Origin: an uncultured Prevotellaceae bacterium
Lineage (GTDB): Bacteria; Bacteroidota; Bacteroidia; Bacteroidales; Muribaculaceae
NCBI GenBank assembly: GCA_900318345.1
Contig: ONKD01000012.1
Coordinates: 104,168 to 168,167 of the forward strand
Reading direction: 5' to 3'
Length of the DNA: 64,000 nt
Shown here: positions 62,502 through 64,000 of the stretch, in pieces
Layout of the letters: the number at the start of each line of letters is the position of its first letter
Position numbering within the stretch: the stretch's first letter is position 1
The notes under the pieces: generated by a model
What the model was told of the DNA's origin: nothing
Seen by the model: only the letters and a program-made list of their open reading frames with translations
Databases searched by the model: none
Made by a program: the position numbers and the translations under genes

Positions 62502-62543
62502 AAAAAGTTACATTGATGTAAGTTACATAGATGTAACTTTTTC
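62502..62543. repeat. AGTTACAT/ATGTAACT repeat block, copy 1
   Basis: AAAAAGTTACATTGATGTA, then AGTTACATAGATGTAACTTT. Two inverted pairs GTTACAT/ATGTAAC within ~40 bases. Near-identical to the block at 63729-63770. Confidence 0.88.
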
Positions 62544-62560
62544 TCTAAAAACAGGTTTTT

Positions 62561-63691
62561 TTAGTTGTTATACTCTTGATTAAACCACAATTGGAAAATC
62601 GGGTCGACAAATGAAAACTTTTGCCCTTGTTGCTCAATATAGTCCTTGTCTTGCAGTATGCGCTTGTTGCGTGCAATGGTGTTGGCATTGCCCATAGCAT
62701 ACATCCGCTTGGTGGCTTCGGCAGCAAACTGGTAGTTACCATGGCTCACGGCTTGCAGCATGGCTTTTTGGCTGGCTGTTAACTGCTCGACATCATTTTG
62801 GAACATCGGTGCATTGGTGTCAATCAGGCGTTGCAATGCCCGATTAAAGATTTCCTCTGTTACGGCGGTGTCGGTAGAATTCCAGATGAAGAAACTGAGC
62901 TGTTGCACATACCACGAGTGGCACTTGGTGACATCGCAAATGCGTATGGCCTGCTCGGTGGTGATGCTCTTCCCTGTGCGTGCAAAAGCGTTGACGATAA
63001 ACTCTACCCAATACTGTTCTTCGATTTTCTTGAGCCAGATGACTTGACCGAAGCGGTAAAATGGTTTGGAAGAGTCATTGAAGATATCCGTCATCATGTG
63101 GCGTTTGCTGCCATAGAAACAATAGGATACATTGTGTTGCTGTTGCCACACCGAACGCATCTTGCCCTCCATGTCAGGGTATTGAGAGATGTTGGCCAAC
63201 TGCTGGAACTCATCGATGCACACGATGATTCTTAGCCCCTTGGCAACAGCGATTTTCTCGGGCAATTCCAGTATTTCAAATTTGTCCTTCTCTTGGGGCT
63301 GGAACCGCAGGTCAAAGGTGACAAATTCAGTCACCTTGTCTCGGATGACAAGTTGAGGCACCGCTCCCGTGATGAATTTCTTCATGTCTTCTATCCCTTT
63401 TTCAAATCGGGAGGCTGCACACGACATGACGCGACTGGCAAACACGCGGTAAAATTCTGTCTCGGTACTGATGCTGAAGGCATCAATGTAGCACACTCGC
63501 ACGTTATCATTCTCACTCATCAGCTCCTCGCCCACAGCTTTGACTAGAGATGACTTGCCCCAGCGGCGCGGTGAAATAAGCATCGTGTGGATGCCCGACA
63601 TGAGCAGTTGTTTGAGCAGAGCCCTGTCCTCAACACGGTCGATGAAATTCTCCTTCTCGGCCAGCGATCCAAATTGAAATGGTGACTTCAT
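62561..63691 (-). CDS. P-loop ATPase D (archaeal-ATPase/AAA_34-like), flanked by repeat blocks
   Basis: A 376-residue protein: KSPFQFGSLAEKENFIDRVE start, Walker A SPRRWGKSS at 40-48, Walker B IIVCIDEFQQL (Asp160-Glu161), sensor YCFYGSKRHMM, and a C-terminal winged-helix part (~285-376, with TASQKAMLQAVSHGNYQF). It differs from ATPases A-C in lacking the DUF4143 nuclease-like half. Function unknown. It is bracketed by two near-identical ~50-bp promoter/repeat blocks (62492-62543 and 63720-63770), with the right one as its own promoter region and the left one serving the glycosyltransferase gene. Confidence 0.87.
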   Translation of the reverse strand: MKSPFQFGSLAEKENFIDRVEDRALLKQLLMSGIHTMLISPRRWGKSSLVKAVGEELMSENDNVRVCYIDAFSISTETEFYRVFASRVMSCAASRFEKGIEDMKKFITGAVPQLVIRDKVTEFVTFDLRFQPQEKDKFEILELPEKIAVAKGLRIIVCIDEFQQLANISQYPDMEGKMRSVWQQQHNVSYCFYGSKRHMMTDIFNDSSKPFYRFGQVIWLKKIEEQYWVEFIVNAFARTGKSITTEQAIRICDVTKCHSWYVQQLSFFIWNSTDTAVTEEIFNRALQRLIDTNAPMFQNDVEQLTASQKAMLQAVSHGNYQFAAEATKRMYAMGNANTIARNKRILQDKDYIEQQGQKFSFVDPIFQLWFNQEYNN

Positions 63692-63719
63692 CTGATGAAT
63701 TATAGTTGGTTATCGGCTG

Positions 63720-63727
63720 CAAAGATA
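63720..63727 (-). promoter_or_regulatory. -7 box of ATPase D
   Basis: TATCTTTG on the minus strand, 28 bases before the ATG, adjoining the repeat block exactly as at 62492. Confidence 0.6.
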
Positions 63728-63728
63728 A

Positions 63729-63770
63729 TAAAAGTTACATGAATGTAAGTTACATAGATGTAACTTTTTT
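63729..63770. repeat. AGTTACAT/ATGTAACT repeat block, copy 2
   Basis: AAAAGTTACATGAATGTA, then AGTTACATAGATGTAACTTT; differs from copy 1 at two substitutions and one A. It occupies the -35 region of the ATPase D promoter. Confidence 0.88.
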
Positions 63771-63845
63771 AATGATTAAGCATGCATTTCGTGAGGGTGA
63801 TAGAATAATACACTAAATATCAGCTAGTTAACATCTTGATGGGCT

Positions 63846-63870
63846 GTAGAGACGTAAAATTTTGCGTCTC
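63846..63870. repeat. Palindromic repeat family B, copy 4
   Basis: GTAGAGACGTAAAATTTTGC then GTCTC: a near-perfect palindrome. It is followed by CCAATTGTTAGGCGTTATCA, the same linker as at 6209 (one base changed). Confidence 0.75.
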
Positions 63871-63901
63871 CAATTGTTAGGCGTTATCAAATTCTAACCA
63901 T

Positions 63902-64000
63902 GAGGGTGTGTCATAATTTTCGCTTGAAACATTGATCGAGCTTCGCTCGAGAAATTTAAACAAATTATTTAAAAAATTAATATAAAAATTTTAATTGTTT
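63902..64000. repeat. MITE-like intergenic element, copy 6 (cut by the window edge)
   Basis: GAGGGTGTGTCATAATTTTC, hairpin TCGAGCTTCGCTCGA, then the AT-rich centre. Matches 18721-18820 with few changes; its right end lies outside the window. Confidence 0.8.

Overview
The window reads as chromosomal DNA from a member of the Bacteroidales, most like a gut or rumen Prevotella- or Muribaculaceae-type organism; the genus cannot be fixed from sequence alone. The reasons are a SusC/SusD glycan-uptake locus with a DUF6377-type regulator, a BACON domain, BspA-type leucine-rich repeats, several AAA_14/DUF4143 ATPases, and repeated use of the Bacteroides-type promoter (TTTG, 19-20 bases, TAnnTTTG). No rRNA, CRISPR array, transposase or phage structural gene was seen.

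Layout. 1-1730: end of lemA and two TPM-domain genes. 2091-6022: recO, then rpsT between two identical tRNA-Glu genes, then thyA-folA-lpxB. 6280-15926: mostly minus-strand housekeeping genes (thioesterase, BASS-type transporter, rubrerythrin, pdxB, a YhcG-type nuclease, a membrane protein, an RlmL-like methyltransferase, deoC, a MazG-like protein), with a SlyD-like isomerase on plus. 16011-23498: GH3 beta-glucosidase, esterase, MATE pump, gyrB. 23651-33275: an accessory stretch with three DUF4143 ATPases, a BlaI / BlaR1-TonB / retropepsin-PDZ operon, superoxide dismutase and a possible secreted amidase. 33318-41826: envelope and stress genes, including a frameshifted outer-membrane beta-barrel gene. 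41889-55137: a beta-glucan utilization locus (DUF6377 regulator, SusC, SusD, glycan-binding lipoprotein, BACON-GH16, and a GH5-GH3 fusion). 55388-60305: two tandem histidine phosphatases and a third 3'-fragment, separated by an AT-rich island with a BspA-LRR/dockerin gene. 60311-64000: two zinc-ribbon proteins, a GT4 glycosyltransferase and a fourth ATPase.

How genes work together. The glucan locus is a self-contained chain: GH16 cuts the polymer at the surface, the SusD and SusE/F-position lipoproteins hold it, SusC imports oligomers, and the GH5-GH3 fusion finishes them; the separate GH3 at 16011 may assist. The BlaI/BlaR1/protease operon looks like a sensor-protease relay with palindromic operators in front of it.

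The least ordinary signal is that all four accessory ATPase genes carry short tandem repeats right at their promoter or 5' leader. Three have a 32-33 bp period, and all share a degenerate core close to AAAAGTTRTAACTTTT. The fourth ATPase sits between two copies of the same promoter-plus-repeat block. In addition, a family of ~120-180 bp MITE-like elements (six clear copies plus one fragment) and a second palindromic repeat family (four copies) occupy the larger intergenic gaps.
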